Source: Acidimicrobiales bacterium
Lineage (GTDB): Bacteria > Actinomycetota > Acidimicrobiia > Acidimicrobiales > JANYDT01
Direction: 5' to 3'
Assembly (NCBI GenBank): GCA_025358985.1
Contig: JANYHQ010000371.1
Coordinates: 1 to 10,231 of the forward strand
DNA length: 10,231 bases
The notes below the pieces were generated by a model, which ran no database searches, was not told the origin of the DNA, and saw nothing but the letters and a program-made list of their open reading frames with translations. Both the position numbers and the translations under genes were made by a program. Below are positions 1 to 6,910 of the stretch, in pieces. How positions within the stretch are numbered: the first letter of the stretch is position 1; each line of letters begins with the position of its first letter.

Positions 1-897
1 GGCACGGTGTCTGGTACTACACCTGTACTGCTGGCTGCCCTCGGCGGATCGTTGACGTACTACGCAGGCATCTTCAACATTGCCATGGAAGCCATGATGC
101 TGTCCGGAGCGCTGGGTGCGGTACTGGCCGCCGACGCGTCCCACAATTGGGTGCTGGGCTTGCTCGGCGGAGTAGGCGCGGCCATGGTGCCTGCACTCAT
201 CTACCTCGTGTTTGTCATCGTGGTGCATACCGACGAGTTCGTCACCGGTATCGCCCTCAATCTGGCCGCCGCCGGGGCCACCACGTTTGTGCTGCGCCGC
301 ACCTTCCACGTATCGGGCTCGTACAACCCCAGCGACCTGGCCCAGGTGCCCAGACTGCGAGTACCGGGCCTTCGTCGGTTACCCGCCATGGGGTCGCTGT
401 TTCGGGGCGACCTGAATTGGCTTGATGTGGTGGCGGTGATGGGACTGGTGGCCATCACCTGGGTGGTGAAACGAAGTCGGAGTGGGCTGCGGTTACGGGC
501 CGCCGGCTACAACGCGGCGGCATTGCAGGCCAGCGGCGTTTCGGTGGCTCGGGTACGGGCCTGGTCGGTGGTGGGGTGTGGGGTGATGTGTGGCCTGGCG
601 GGAGCGTGGTTGTCCATTGGTTACGGCAAGGGCTTCGGCGAGAACATGTCCAATGGTCGCGGATGGATCGCGCTGGTGGCGGTGATCTTGGCCAAGGGGA
701 GGCCGTCGGTGATCGCAGGTACGGCGTTGCTGTTCGGCTTGGCCGATGCGGTGCAGCTGTTCTCGCAGGACTACGGCGTGCCCTCGCAACTCAGCGCCAT
801 GCTTCCGTATCTGGCCACATTGGTGGCCCTGTACGTAGCGGCCCGGCGCCTACGTCTCCACTCCACTCCACCGCCAGTCGGGGTATCCCAGCGCTAG
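1..897 (+). CDS. BMP-family (nucleoside-type) ABC importer permease, 5' end cut by window
   Basis: Inner-membrane permease of the branched-chain/BMP transporter type (BPD_transp_2, the NupQ/YufQ-like half of a heterodimeric pore). Seen: several hydrophobic segments; the family's opening block NIAMEAMML after a hydrophobic stretch; FVTGIALNLAA in the middle; the cytoplasmic loop GLRLRAAGYNAAALQASGV; and the late block GRGWIALVAVILAK followed by a hydrophobic segment ending in GLADAVQ. All are typical of this family. The frame is open to base 1. A GTG at base 7 could start it, but family members usually have another 10-20 residues before the LLAALGG block, so I read the gene as running in from the left. 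Its TAG stop is followed by the binding-protein gene. The second permease of the same importer is at 4310-5389. Family is confident; the transported compound is unknown. Confidence 0.88.
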   Translation, partial: GTVSGTTPVLLAALGGSLTYYAGIFNIAMEAMMLSGALGAVLAADASHNWVLGLLGGVGAAMVPALIYLVFVIVVHTDEFVTGIALNLAAAGATTFVLRRTFHVSGSYNPSDLAQVPRLRVPGLRRLPAMGSLFRGDLNWLDVVAVMGLVAITWVVKRSRSGLRLRAAGYNAAALQASGVSVARVRAWSVVGCGVMCGLAGAWLSIGYGKGFGENMSNGRGWIALVAVILAKGRPSVIAGTALLFGLADAVQLFSQDYGVPSQLSAMLPYLATLVALYVAARRLRLHSTPPPVGVSQR

Positions 898-900
898 GGT
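895..900 (+). promoter_or_regulatory. Possible -10 box TAGGGT before the binding-protein gene
   Basis: TAGGGT fits a TANNNT-type actinobacterial -10 box, and its first three bases are the TAG stop of the upstream permease. Transcription would begin near 907 and give a leader of roughly 37 bases carrying the Shine-Dalgarno sequence at 933-937. No convincing -35 box is visible. A separate promoter here would give the abundant binding protein extra expression. Inferred from pattern only. Confidence 0.3.
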
Positions 901-932
901 GCAGCGCCCTTCGCAGCAGAAGGTGCTTTCTC

Positions 933-937
933 AGGAG
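933..937 (+). promoter_or_regulatory. Shine-Dalgarno AGGAG that fixes the binding-protein start at 944
   Basis: AGGAG followed by six bases (AAGACC) and then GTG at 944. This is the strongest ribosome binding site in the window. It favours the GTG at 944 over in-frame GTGs at 899 and 923, neither of which has a comparable site. Confidence 0.7.
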
Positions 938-943
938 AAGACC

Positions 944-2002
944 GTGTCGCTCAAGCCCCGCCGGACCCGCACCACCGTATCGATCGTGGCGGTGGCCTCC
1001 GTTGTTGCCTCTCTCGCCGGGTGCAGTGGTTCATCGAAGTCACCCGATACCACCGTGCGCAGTGCCGTGGCGACGAAGGTGGTGTTTCTCATCAACGGCT
1101 CGTTGGGCGACAAGAGTTTCTACGACTCAGGTCAGGCCGGCATGGCTGCCATCAAGGCCAAGTACGGCGTGGAAACCCGCACCATCGAAGACGGTTTCGA
1201 TGCGGGCAAATACGCCGCCAATCTGGCTGCGGCCATCGATTACGCCGACGTGATCTTCACCATTTCCTATGGCTTCGAGGATCAGTTGATGGCCGCCGCC
1301 GATGCTCATCCCGACAAGGTCATCGTCAACCTCGACACGGTGGTCACCAACCAGGCCAAGACCATCACCTCCGTCGACTTTGTGGAGGAGGAGTCGGCCT
1401 TCCTGGCCGGGGCGGCGGCCGGGATGCTCACCACCGATACCACGGTGAACGGCATCAACGCCGACAAGGTCATTGGCGTGGTGGCGGGGGACAAGGATCC
1501 GGTGGTGGACGGGTTCCTATTCGCTTACGAGAACGGGGCGAAGTCCGTTGACCCCACCATCACCGTACAACGCAAATATCTGGGTGGGGCGTGGGACGAC
1601 CAGGCCAAAGGCAAGCAAGCGGCCCTGCAATTGTTCGATGCCAGGGCCGACGTGGTATTTCAGGTAGCCGCGGCCGCTGGTCTCGGTGTGTTGCAGGCCG
1701 CCAAGGAACGCAACCTCTACGCCATCGGCGTTGACTCCAACCAGAACGACATCGAACCCGGCCACGTGGTGGCGTCGGACATCAAACAGCTTGGCGCATC
1801 GATCGAAAAGGTGTTCGCCACCGTGGTGGATGGCACGTACGTCAAGGGAACGCTGATCAACTCGGGTCTCAAGGATGGAGGCGTAGACCTGGTAACCGAT
1901 GCCACCAAGCCAGTGCTCCCCGCCGCCATCGAGTCCAAACTCAAAGAGCTACGCACCCAGATCATCGACGGCACCCTCGTGGTGAAACGGTACCAACCAT
2001 GA
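944..2002 (+). CDS. BMP-family substrate-binding lipoprotein of ABC importer
   Basis: Extracytoplasmic binding protein, 352 residues from the GTG at 944. Seen: a lipoprotein signal peptide with basic start (MSLKPRRTRTT), hydrophobic core and lipobox LAGC with the acylated Cys at 27. The mature protein follows the BMP/PnrA fold (PF02608): GSLGDKSFYDSG near residue 52, then VDFVEEESAFLAGAAAGM, IGVVAGDKDPVVDGF, YLGGAWDDQAKGKQAA, ADVVFQVAAAAGLGVLQAA and YAIGVDSNQND. Many relatives have Asn where this one has Tyr in DKSFY, so the ligand need not be a purine nucleoside. The frame is open upstream to a GTG at 899, but the Shine-Dalgarno sequence and signal peptide both support 944. The stop overlaps the next start as ATGA. 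Family is confident; ligand is unknown. Confidence 0.92.
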   Translation: MSLKPRRTRTTVSIVAVASVVASLAGCSGSSKSPDTTVRSAVATKVVFLINGSLGDKSFYDSGQAGMAAIKAKYGVETRTIEDGFDAGKYAANLAAAIDYADVIFTISYGFEDQLMAAADAHPDKVIVNLDTVVTNQAKTITSVDFVEEESAFLAGAAAGMLTTDTTVNGINADKVIGVVAGDKDPVVDGFLFAYENGAKSVDPTITVQRKYLGGAWDDQAKGKQAALQLFDARADVVFQVAAAAGLGVLQAAKERNLYAIGVDSNQNDIEPGHVVASDIKQLGASIEKVFATVVDGTYVKGTLINSGLKDGGVDLVTDATKPVLPAAIESKLKELRTQIIDGTLVVKRYQP

Positions 2003-2796
2003 ATGATTCCCTGATCCGCTACGCACACGGTGAAGGCGACGACGCCCCCATCGTCACCATCACCATCGACCGCGCCGAGAAGCGCAATGCCATGACGTAC
2101 GCCATGCTGGCCGACTTCACGGCCAAAGTGGCTCAGGCGTCGCTTGATCCGCTTTGTCGGGTGGTCATTCTCACGGGGGTACCCGGTGCGTTCTGTGCCG
2201 GTACGGACCTGGCCGATCTAGCCACCATTCCGGGAGAAAATCGTGGACTACGCGGGTCGGCCACCGACGAGCATGCGTGGTGGCCTCTGGTGTCGTGTAC
2301 CAAACCGGTGATCGGGGCCATCGACGGTCCCGCAGTTGGTATGGGCGCAGAGTTCAGCAGCCAATGCGACGTGCGCATAGCAACCCCCCGAGCTCGGTTC
2401 GCCTGGAACTTTGCTCACCGAGGCCTGGTACCCGACACGGGGGCCGGTAGTTGGCTACTTCCTCGGCTCATTGGGCCAGCCCAAGCATTGCGTCTGTTGT
2501 ACAGCGGGGACTTCATCGACGGTGCCGAGGCACTGCGCCTCGGCTACGTCCAGGCCATCGTGGACCCTGACGATTTGGCCGCCGCTGCGGTATCGGAGGC
2601 TCGGCGGTATCTGTTGGGTTCACCCATGTCGCATCGGTTGATCAAGAGCCTGGTGTACGGGGGTTTGGATCGCACCCATCAGGAGCACCTCGTGGCTCAT
2701 ACCGAAGCGTTGTCCGGATGTTTCAAGTCAGACGATCACCGGGAAGGGGTGGCGTCGTTCTTGGAACGCCGCCCAGCTCGCTTTACCGGCTCGTGA
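1999..2796 (+). CDS. Enoyl-CoA hydratase/isomerase (crotonase) family protein 1
   Basis: Crotonase-fold protein of 265 residues, the usual length, expected to act on a CoA thioester in the cytoplasm. Seen: oxyanion-hole loop FCAGTDL (65-71; Thr where Gly is usual), KPVIGAIDGPAVGMGAE (102-118), RGLVPDTGAGSWLLPRLIG (141-159) and the C-terminal DDHREGVASFLERR. Glu118 matches the first catalytic Glu of rat enoyl-CoA hydratase, but the second is Phe138. Asp146 in the VPD motif matches the Asp used by PaaG-type isomerases. It is therefore more likely an isomerase or other crotonase activity than a standard hydratase; this is inference. The ATG at 1999 overlaps the binding-protein stop, and its TGA overlaps the ATPase GTG, so it is embedded in the transporter operon. 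Family is certain; reaction and substrate are not. Confidence 0.92.
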   Translation: MNDSLIRYAHGEGDDAPIVTITIDRAEKRNAMTYAMLADFTAKVAQASLDPLCRVVILTGVPGAFCAGTDLADLATIPGENRGLRGSATDEHAWWPLVSCTKPVIGAIDGPAVGMGAEFSSQCDVRIATPRARFAWNFAHRGLVPDTGAGSWLLPRLIGPAQALRLLYSGDFIDGAEALRLGYVQAIVDPDDLAAAAVSEARRYLLGSPMSHRLIKSLVYGGLDRTHQEHLVAHTEALSGCFKSDDHREGVASFLERRPARFTGS

Positions 2797-4313
2797 CGAC
2801 GCCACTCGTGGTCCTGCACGACGTTACCAAGGTGTTCCCGCCCAACGTGGTTGCCCTCAACCGAGTGTCACTCAGCATCGCCGAGGGGGCGATCCACGCC
2901 ATCGTGGGTGAAAACGGGGCAGGTAAGAGCACCTTGATGAAGGTGATGTGCGGTGAAGTGGCGCCTGACTCAGGCACCATGCACTGGAAGGGATCCTCAG
3001 CGCGCTTTGCATCGGCGCGCCAAGGCATGGATGCAGGCATTGGCATGGTCCATCAGGAGTTGCTGCTGGTAGACGAACTCAGTGTGTGGGAGAACATGGT
3101 GCTTGGTGTTGAGCCAGTACACCGGTTCGGAAGGCTCAACCGGCGACAGGCGCGCACGGAAGTGTGTAACACCCTCGAGCGCTGCGGGCTGGCCTTGCCT
3201 CCGGACGCCCTCGCCGCAGAACTGAGCCTGGCGGCGCGTCAGAAACTCGAAATTGCCAAGCTGCTACATCGCAACGTGGACTTGCTCATTCTCGACGAGC
3301 CCACTGCCTCCCTGGCTCCCCAAGAGACGGTGGAGTTGTTCAGCGAACTGCGTCGCCTGCGCGATACGGGACGCACGGTGGTGTTCGTGTCGCACCGCCT
3401 TGGCGAGGTGTTGGAGTTGGCCGACCGGGTGAGTGTTCTGCGTAACGGTGCGCTGGTGGCAACGGTGGCGACATCCGACACGGACAAGGCGGGGCTGGCC
3501 CGTCTCATGGTGGAACGTGATGTTCTGTTCACCGCAAAACGGGTGCCGTCGTCGCCCGGACGTACCGTGCTGCGCGTGGAGCAATTGCGCGTTGCACCAC
3601 TGCGCGGCGGTGGTCTGGGGCCAGTGAACCTCGTGGTGAATGCCGGGGAGATTATGGGAGTGGCGGGGGTGGAAGGCAACGGACAAACCCAATTGGTGGC
3701 CGCCGTGACAGGCGATCATCAGTGCACTGATGGTCGCATGGTGGTTGACGGTGTGGACATCACCACCGCCAGCATTCTGGAGAGGCGGCGTCACCTCAGC
3801 TACGTGGCGGCTGAACGCAAACTCGACGGTGAGGCGGTGAACGAGTCAATCCTGGACAATGCGCGGATGACCCATCATCGGCTCACTCCGTCGTTCACAT
3901 CCACGGCAGGACGAATCCTCGATGCCGGCCGGGCCCGCCGCTTCGTCGACGAGTTGGAGGTCCGTTTTTCCATCACCATGAACTCGTTTCGTCAGCCCAT
4001 CGGCTCGCTGTCGGGCGGCAATCAGCAAAAGGTGATTCTCGGGCGGGAGCTGGCAATGGACCGAGCACTGGTGGTGTTGGATCAACCCACCCGGGGCCTG
4101 GACGTCGCCTCCATTCAACAGGTGCATGAGCTGATACTCAGTATGCGCGCTGATGGTCGTGGTGTGCTGCTGATTTCTGCCGACCTCGACGAATTGTTTC
4201 AACTGGCGGACCGTTTGGTGGTGTTGCATCGGGGCACGGTGGCATTGGAAGGGGCCACTGCGTCGCTGACCATCGCGGAGGTGGGGGCAGCCATGTTGAG
4301 CGGATCGCCATGA
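2793..4313 (+). CDS. BMP-type ABC importer ATPase, two nucleotide-binding domains in one chain
   Basis: Energises the importer, with 506 residues matching the usual 500-510. Domain 1: Walker A GENGAGKST (39-47), Q-loop MVHQEL (85-90), degenerate signature LSLAARQ (144-150), Walker B LLILDEP (164-170) with catalytic Glu169, and switch His201. Domain 2: degenerate Walker A GVEGNGQT (292-299) without GKS/T, YVAAERKLDG (337-346), intact signature LSGGNQQ (406-412), VVLDQPTRG with Gln431 replacing the catalytic Glu, and Ala463 where a switch His would be. This asymmetry is normal for the RbsA/YufO group and predicts one full ATP site, from domain 1 Walker A plus domain 2 LSGGN. An ATG at 2718 gives a longer frame, but it lies deep in the crotonase gene and adds unrelated residues. 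The GTG at 2793 overlaps the crotonase stop by four bases and begins right before the conserved strand. The stop overlaps the next start (ATGA). Confidence 0.93.
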   Translation: MTTPLVVLHDVTKVFPPNVVALNRVSLSIAEGAIHAIVGENGAGKSTLMKVMCGEVAPDSGTMHWKGSSARFASARQGMDAGIGMVHQELLLVDELSVWENMVLGVEPVHRFGRLNRRQARTEVCNTLERCGLALPPDALAAELSLAARQKLEIAKLLHRNVDLLILDEPTASLAPQETVELFSELRRLRDTGRTVVFVSHRLGEVLELADRVSVLRNGALVATVATSDTDKAGLARLMVERDVLFTAKRVPSSPGRTVLRVEQLRVAPLRGGGLGPVNLVVNAGEIMGVAGVEGNGQTQLVAAVTGDHQCTDGRMVVDGVDITTASILERRRHLSYVAAERKLDGEAVNESILDNARMTHHRLTPSFTSTAGRILDAGRARRFVDELEVRFSITMNSFRQPIGSLSGGNQQKVILGRELAMDRALVVLDQPTRGLDVASIQQVHELILSMRADGRGVLLISADLDELFQLADRLVVLHRGTVALEGATASLTIAEVGAAMLSGSP

Positions 4314-5389
4314 CGCCGCGCCGAACCTTCATCACTGCACTGGCCGGGGTTGTCTCAGCGTTGATGCTAGGAGTGGTCCTTCTGAAATTGTTCGGCTATC
4401 GGCCATCCCATGCATATGCCGGCCTGCTTCACTCCTCGCTCGGCAGTCACCAAGCGGTGGCCGACACGGCTGGCAATGCTGTCCCACTGGTGCTGTGCGG
4501 GCTGTCGGCATCGCTGGCATTCTCTACAGGTGCAGTGAACCTGGGCCAACCCGGCCAGTTCCTGATGGGTGCACTGTTCGCAGTGGTGGGTGGCATTTAT
4601 GTGCCGGGCCCTGCATTGGTGGTGGTGCCATTGTGTTTGCTGTTGGCGGCACTGGGCGGCGCATTGTGGGCGGGCATTGCTGGTGTCACAAGGCGCCGAG
4701 TGGGTATGGACGAGTTCATCGTCACGCTGATGCTGAACTTCGTGGCGGACTATTTCACCCAGTGGCTCATCTCATCACCATTGGCTGACCCCACCCGCAG
4801 TTCGCCCACCACTCGCGCAGTTCGTCCGGCGGCATTCTTGCCGTCACTCGGACAATGGTCGATCGGGGTGCCCGTGACCGTGGTGGTGTCCGGCGCGTTG
4901 TGGTTCCTCGTACACCGGAGCACCATTGGTTACGAATGGCGTATGGCCGGGGGAGCCCGGCGATTCGCCCGCCTCGGCGGGGTGGCGGTGGAACGAAACG
5001 TCATGGCCATCTTGGGGGTGTCGGGTGGTTTGGCGGGACTGGGCGGAGGGATGTTGGCATTGGCCGGCCCCCACCGCTTCGTGCGCGGCATCGGCGGCAA
5101 CTATGGCTGGGACGGGGTGATGATTGCCGTGGTGGCCGCCAGTGGTCTGATGGCAACGGTGGCGTTCGGGTTGTTTTTCAGTGCGCTCCAGACCGGGGCC
5201 ATCGGGATGGAACTGAGGTCCGAAGTTCCCACCGAATTCGTACAGATCCTCGAAGCCACGGTGGTGCTCATCACGGTGGCCGTTCGTGGGGTGTTGTCCG
5301 GAGCGTGGGTGCGATTCACGACACGTCGCAGCGCCGCCATCGGGGTGGCCAAGCATTCGACTGGCCCTTGTGGACGGGGGCCAGGGTAG
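4310..5389 (+). CDS. BMP-family ABC importer permease (NupP/YufP-like)
   Basis: Second pore subunit, 359 residues. Seen: an N-terminal membrane segment (about residues 7-28), the block TAGNAVPLVLCGLSASLAF followed by GAVNLGQPGQFLMGALFAVV, the loop RRRVGMDEFIVTLMLNFVADYF, the cytoplasmic coupling segment GYEWRMAGGARRFARLGGV, and GLAGLGGGMLALAG followed by YGWDGVMIAVVAAS. These are hallmarks of the BPD_transp_2 permease that pairs with the one at the left edge. The ATG at 4310 overlaps the ATPase stop by four bases, so translation is probably coupled. The TAG stop lies within a possible -10 box for the next gene. Family is confident; substrate is unknown. Confidence 0.92.
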   Translation: MTPRRTFITALAGVVSALMLGVVLLKLFGYRPSHAYAGLLHSSLGSHQAVADTAGNAVPLVLCGLSASLAFSTGAVNLGQPGQFLMGALFAVVGGIYVPGPALVVVPLCLLLAALGGALWAGIAGVTRRRVGMDEFIVTLMLNFVADYFTQWLISSPLADPTRSSPTTRAVRPAAFLPSLGQWSIGVPVTVVVSGALWFLVHRSTIGYEWRMAGGARRFARLGGVAVERNVMAILGVSGGLAGLGGGMLALAGPHRFVRGIGGNYGWDGVMIAVVAASGLMATVAFGLFFSALQTGAIGMELRSEVPTEFVQILEATVVLITVAVRGVLSGAWVRFTTRRSAAIGVAKHSTGPCGRGPG

Positions 5390-5392
5390 GGT
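5387..5392 (+). promoter_or_regulatory. Possible -10 box TAGGGT for a leaderless hydrolase transcript
   Basis: TAGGGT ends eight bases before the ATG at 5401, the distance at which transcription would begin on or next to the start codon. As at 895-900, its first three bases are the TAG stop of a permease gene. The same bases contain AGGG (5388-5391), which could instead act as a weak Shine-Dalgarno sequence nine bases from the ATG, so the two readings compete. No clear -35 box. Confidence 0.35.
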
Positions 5393-5400
5393 CATTTTCC

Positions 5401-6081
5401 ATGGGATCCATTGAGCAAATCACGTCCTCGGATGGTCACGTTTTCGACGCCTGGGTAGCCCGGCCCGAAGGCACGTCCAAGGGGGGTGTGGTGGTGATCC
5501 AGGAGATCTTCGGGGTCAACGCCCACATCCGAGAAGTCACCGACAAATTCGCAGCGGCAGGGTTCTTGGTTGCCGCTCCGGCATTGTTCGACCGGCGCGA
5601 GAAGGGCGTGGAACTCGGCTACGACGCTGATGGCATCACCAGCGGACGTGGTCACGTGGTGGGCATAGGCACTGATCCTCAACTACGCGATGTGGCCGCC
5701 ACAGCCACGTGGTTGCGCAACGAAGGAATGGCCAAGGTGGGTGTGGTGGGCTACTGCTGGGGAGGTGTGTTGGCCTTCTTGGCGGCAACTCGGCTCGCGG
5801 GGTTGGTGGACGCCGCATCATCGTTCTACGGCACCCGGGTCACCGAGTTCTTGTATGAGCAACCCCAGGTACCCCTCGAGTTCCATCTGGGGTCGAAGGA
5901 TCACTCGTTGCCACCCGAAGCCATCGATAGTATTCGTACCTCATTTCCGGCCAGTGACGTGTTCGTATACGACGCCGATCACGGATTCAATTGTGATCAT
6001 CGCGCACAGTTCGATGAGCAAGCCTCGGCGCTGGCGTGGGAGCGGGTACTGGCCTTCTTCACCACTCATCTGGCCACGTGA
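5401..6081 (+). CDS. Dienelactone hydrolase family protein
   Basis: Cytoplasmic alpha/beta hydrolase of 226 residues, close to the usual 230-240. Seen: VVIQEIFGVN with Glu35, the nucleophile elbow GYCWGG with Cys119, GSKDHSLPP with Asp167, and DADHGFNCD with His194. These match the Cys-Asp-His triad and supporting Glu of Pseudomonas dienelactone hydrolase, which opens dienelactone to maleylacetate in chlorocatechol breakdown. The family also acts on other esters and lactones, so the true substrate is open. The frame is open upstream through the permease gene to 4855, but homology begins at this ATG, 11 bases after the permease stop. The TGA overlaps the following GTG. Its place between an importer and a crotonase suggests breakdown of an imported compound; this is inference. 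Confidence 0.9.
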   Translation: MGSIEQITSSDGHVFDAWVARPEGTSKGGVVVIQEIFGVNAHIREVTDKFAAAGFLVAAPALFDRREKGVELGYDADGITSGRGHVVGIGTDPQLRDVAATATWLRNEGMAKVGVVGYCWGGVLAFLAATRLAGLVDAASSFYGTRVTEFLYEQPQVPLEFHLGSKDHSLPPEAIDSIRTSFPASDVFVYDADHGFNCDHRAQFDEQASALAWERVLAFFTTHLAT

Positions 6082-6872
6082 GCGCGGTGGACCAGGGGGA
6101 TCCGGTTGGCCTGCGGGTGGAGCGCCACGGCGAGTACATCGATGTCATCACGCTGGACCGACCTGCGACGCGCAATGCACTCACGCACGGCTCCTATGGC
6201 GCATTGGAGAGCGCAGTGCGAACCAGCACCGCACGCTGCATCGTCATCACCGGAGCCGACCCGGCGTTCTGCTCCGGTGACGATGTCCGTCTCGTGATGG
6301 TCGCCGAGGGTGGTCCGTCGGATCGGCTGGAACGCCAGCCCCGCACCACGCCGGCCGCTGACGCCTTACTGCATACCGACATTCCCGTGATCGCCGCTGT
6401 CAACGGTGCTGCGGTTGGATGGGGCATGGAACTGGCGCTGCTGGCCGACATCCGGGTGGCGTCCGATCGGGCCCGATTCGGTGAGTTGTTTGTGCTGCGC
6501 GGCCTTGTCAGTGACGTGGCCGGTCTGGGAAGGCTGGCATCGCTGGTGGGTCGGGAGAAAGCGGCCGAATTGCTGTTCACCGGAGACCTGGTGGACGCAG
6601 TGGAGGCACTTCGGATACGCCTGGTGTCCCGGGTGGTGCCCCACTCTGAGTTGATGCCCACCGCATTGGCATTGGCCGAACGGATTGCCGCCAACCCGCC
6701 GTTGGCCGTCCAGGCGTTGAAGGCAGGTTTGCGCACAACCTTGGATCCGGACTGGGACACCGTGGGAACTTGGGTGTCATCCACCCTGGCGCGATTGTTT
6801 CGGACTGCGGACCATCGCGAAGGCGCGGCGGCGTTCCTGGAGAAACGCCCGGCGGTGTTCACTGGTCAGTAG
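6078..6872 (+). CDS. Enoyl-CoA hydratase/isomerase (crotonase) family protein 2
   Basis: Crotonase-fold protein of 264 residues. Seen: VITLDRPATRNAL (23-35), oxyanion loop FCSGDDV (64-70), IPVIAAVNGAAVGWGMELALLADIRVAS (102-129), RARFGELFVLRGLVSD (131-146) and the C-terminal ADHREGAAAFLEKRPAVF. Glu118 is kept, the second hydratase Glu is replaced by Phe138, and Asp146 is present, exactly as in crotonase 1. The proteins differ greatly elsewhere, so they look like old paralogs rather than a recent copy. GTG at 6078 overlaps the hydrolase stop by four bases and is preferred over an ATG at 6036 lying inside the hydrolase gene; a GTG at 6087 is also possible. Expected to act on a CoA thioester; hydratase, isomerase or another crotonase reaction cannot be told apart by eye. 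Confidence 0.9.
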   Translation: MSAVDQGDPVGLRVERHGEYIDVITLDRPATRNALTHGSYGALESAVRTSTARCIVITGADPAFCSGDDVRLVMVAEGGPSDRLERQPRTTPAADALLHTDIPVIAAVNGAAVGWGMELALLADIRVASDRARFGELFVLRGLVSDVAGLGRLASLVGREKAAELLFTGDLVDAVEALRIRLVSRVVPHSELMPTALALAERIAANPPLAVQALKAGLRTTLDPDWDTVGTWVSSTLARLFRTADHREGAAAFLEKRPAVFTGQ

Positions 6873-6897
6873 AGACCGTCCGCTGGAGTGGCTCCGG

Positions 6898-6903
6898 TAG
6901 CGT
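6898..6903 (+). promoter_or_regulatory. Possible -10 box TAGCGT for a leaderless transcript
   Basis: TAGCGT is followed by seven bases and then the ATG at 6911. It lies in the 38-base gap after crotonase 2, the first gap since the importer operon large enough for a promoter core. No Shine-Dalgarno sequence lies at normal distance from the ATG, which supports a leaderless start. The -35 region is not recognisable. Confidence 0.4.
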
Positions 6904-6910
6904 TGCCTTC

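Noticed and set aside
576..1253. 225-codon + strand frame across the permease and binding-protein genes
   Set aside because: It overlaps two well-supported genes in another frame and its product is Arg/Pro-rich with no domain.
2718..2792. Upstream ATG extension of the ATPase gene
   Set aside because: The extra residues are encoded inside the crotonase gene and do not resemble ATPase N-termini; GTG at 2793 fits family length and the overlap pattern.
6770..6910. Upstream ATG extension of the coiled-coil membrane protein
   Set aside because: It lies within the conserved C-terminus of crotonase 2; the ATG at 6911 after the gap is simpler and has a promoter-like box.
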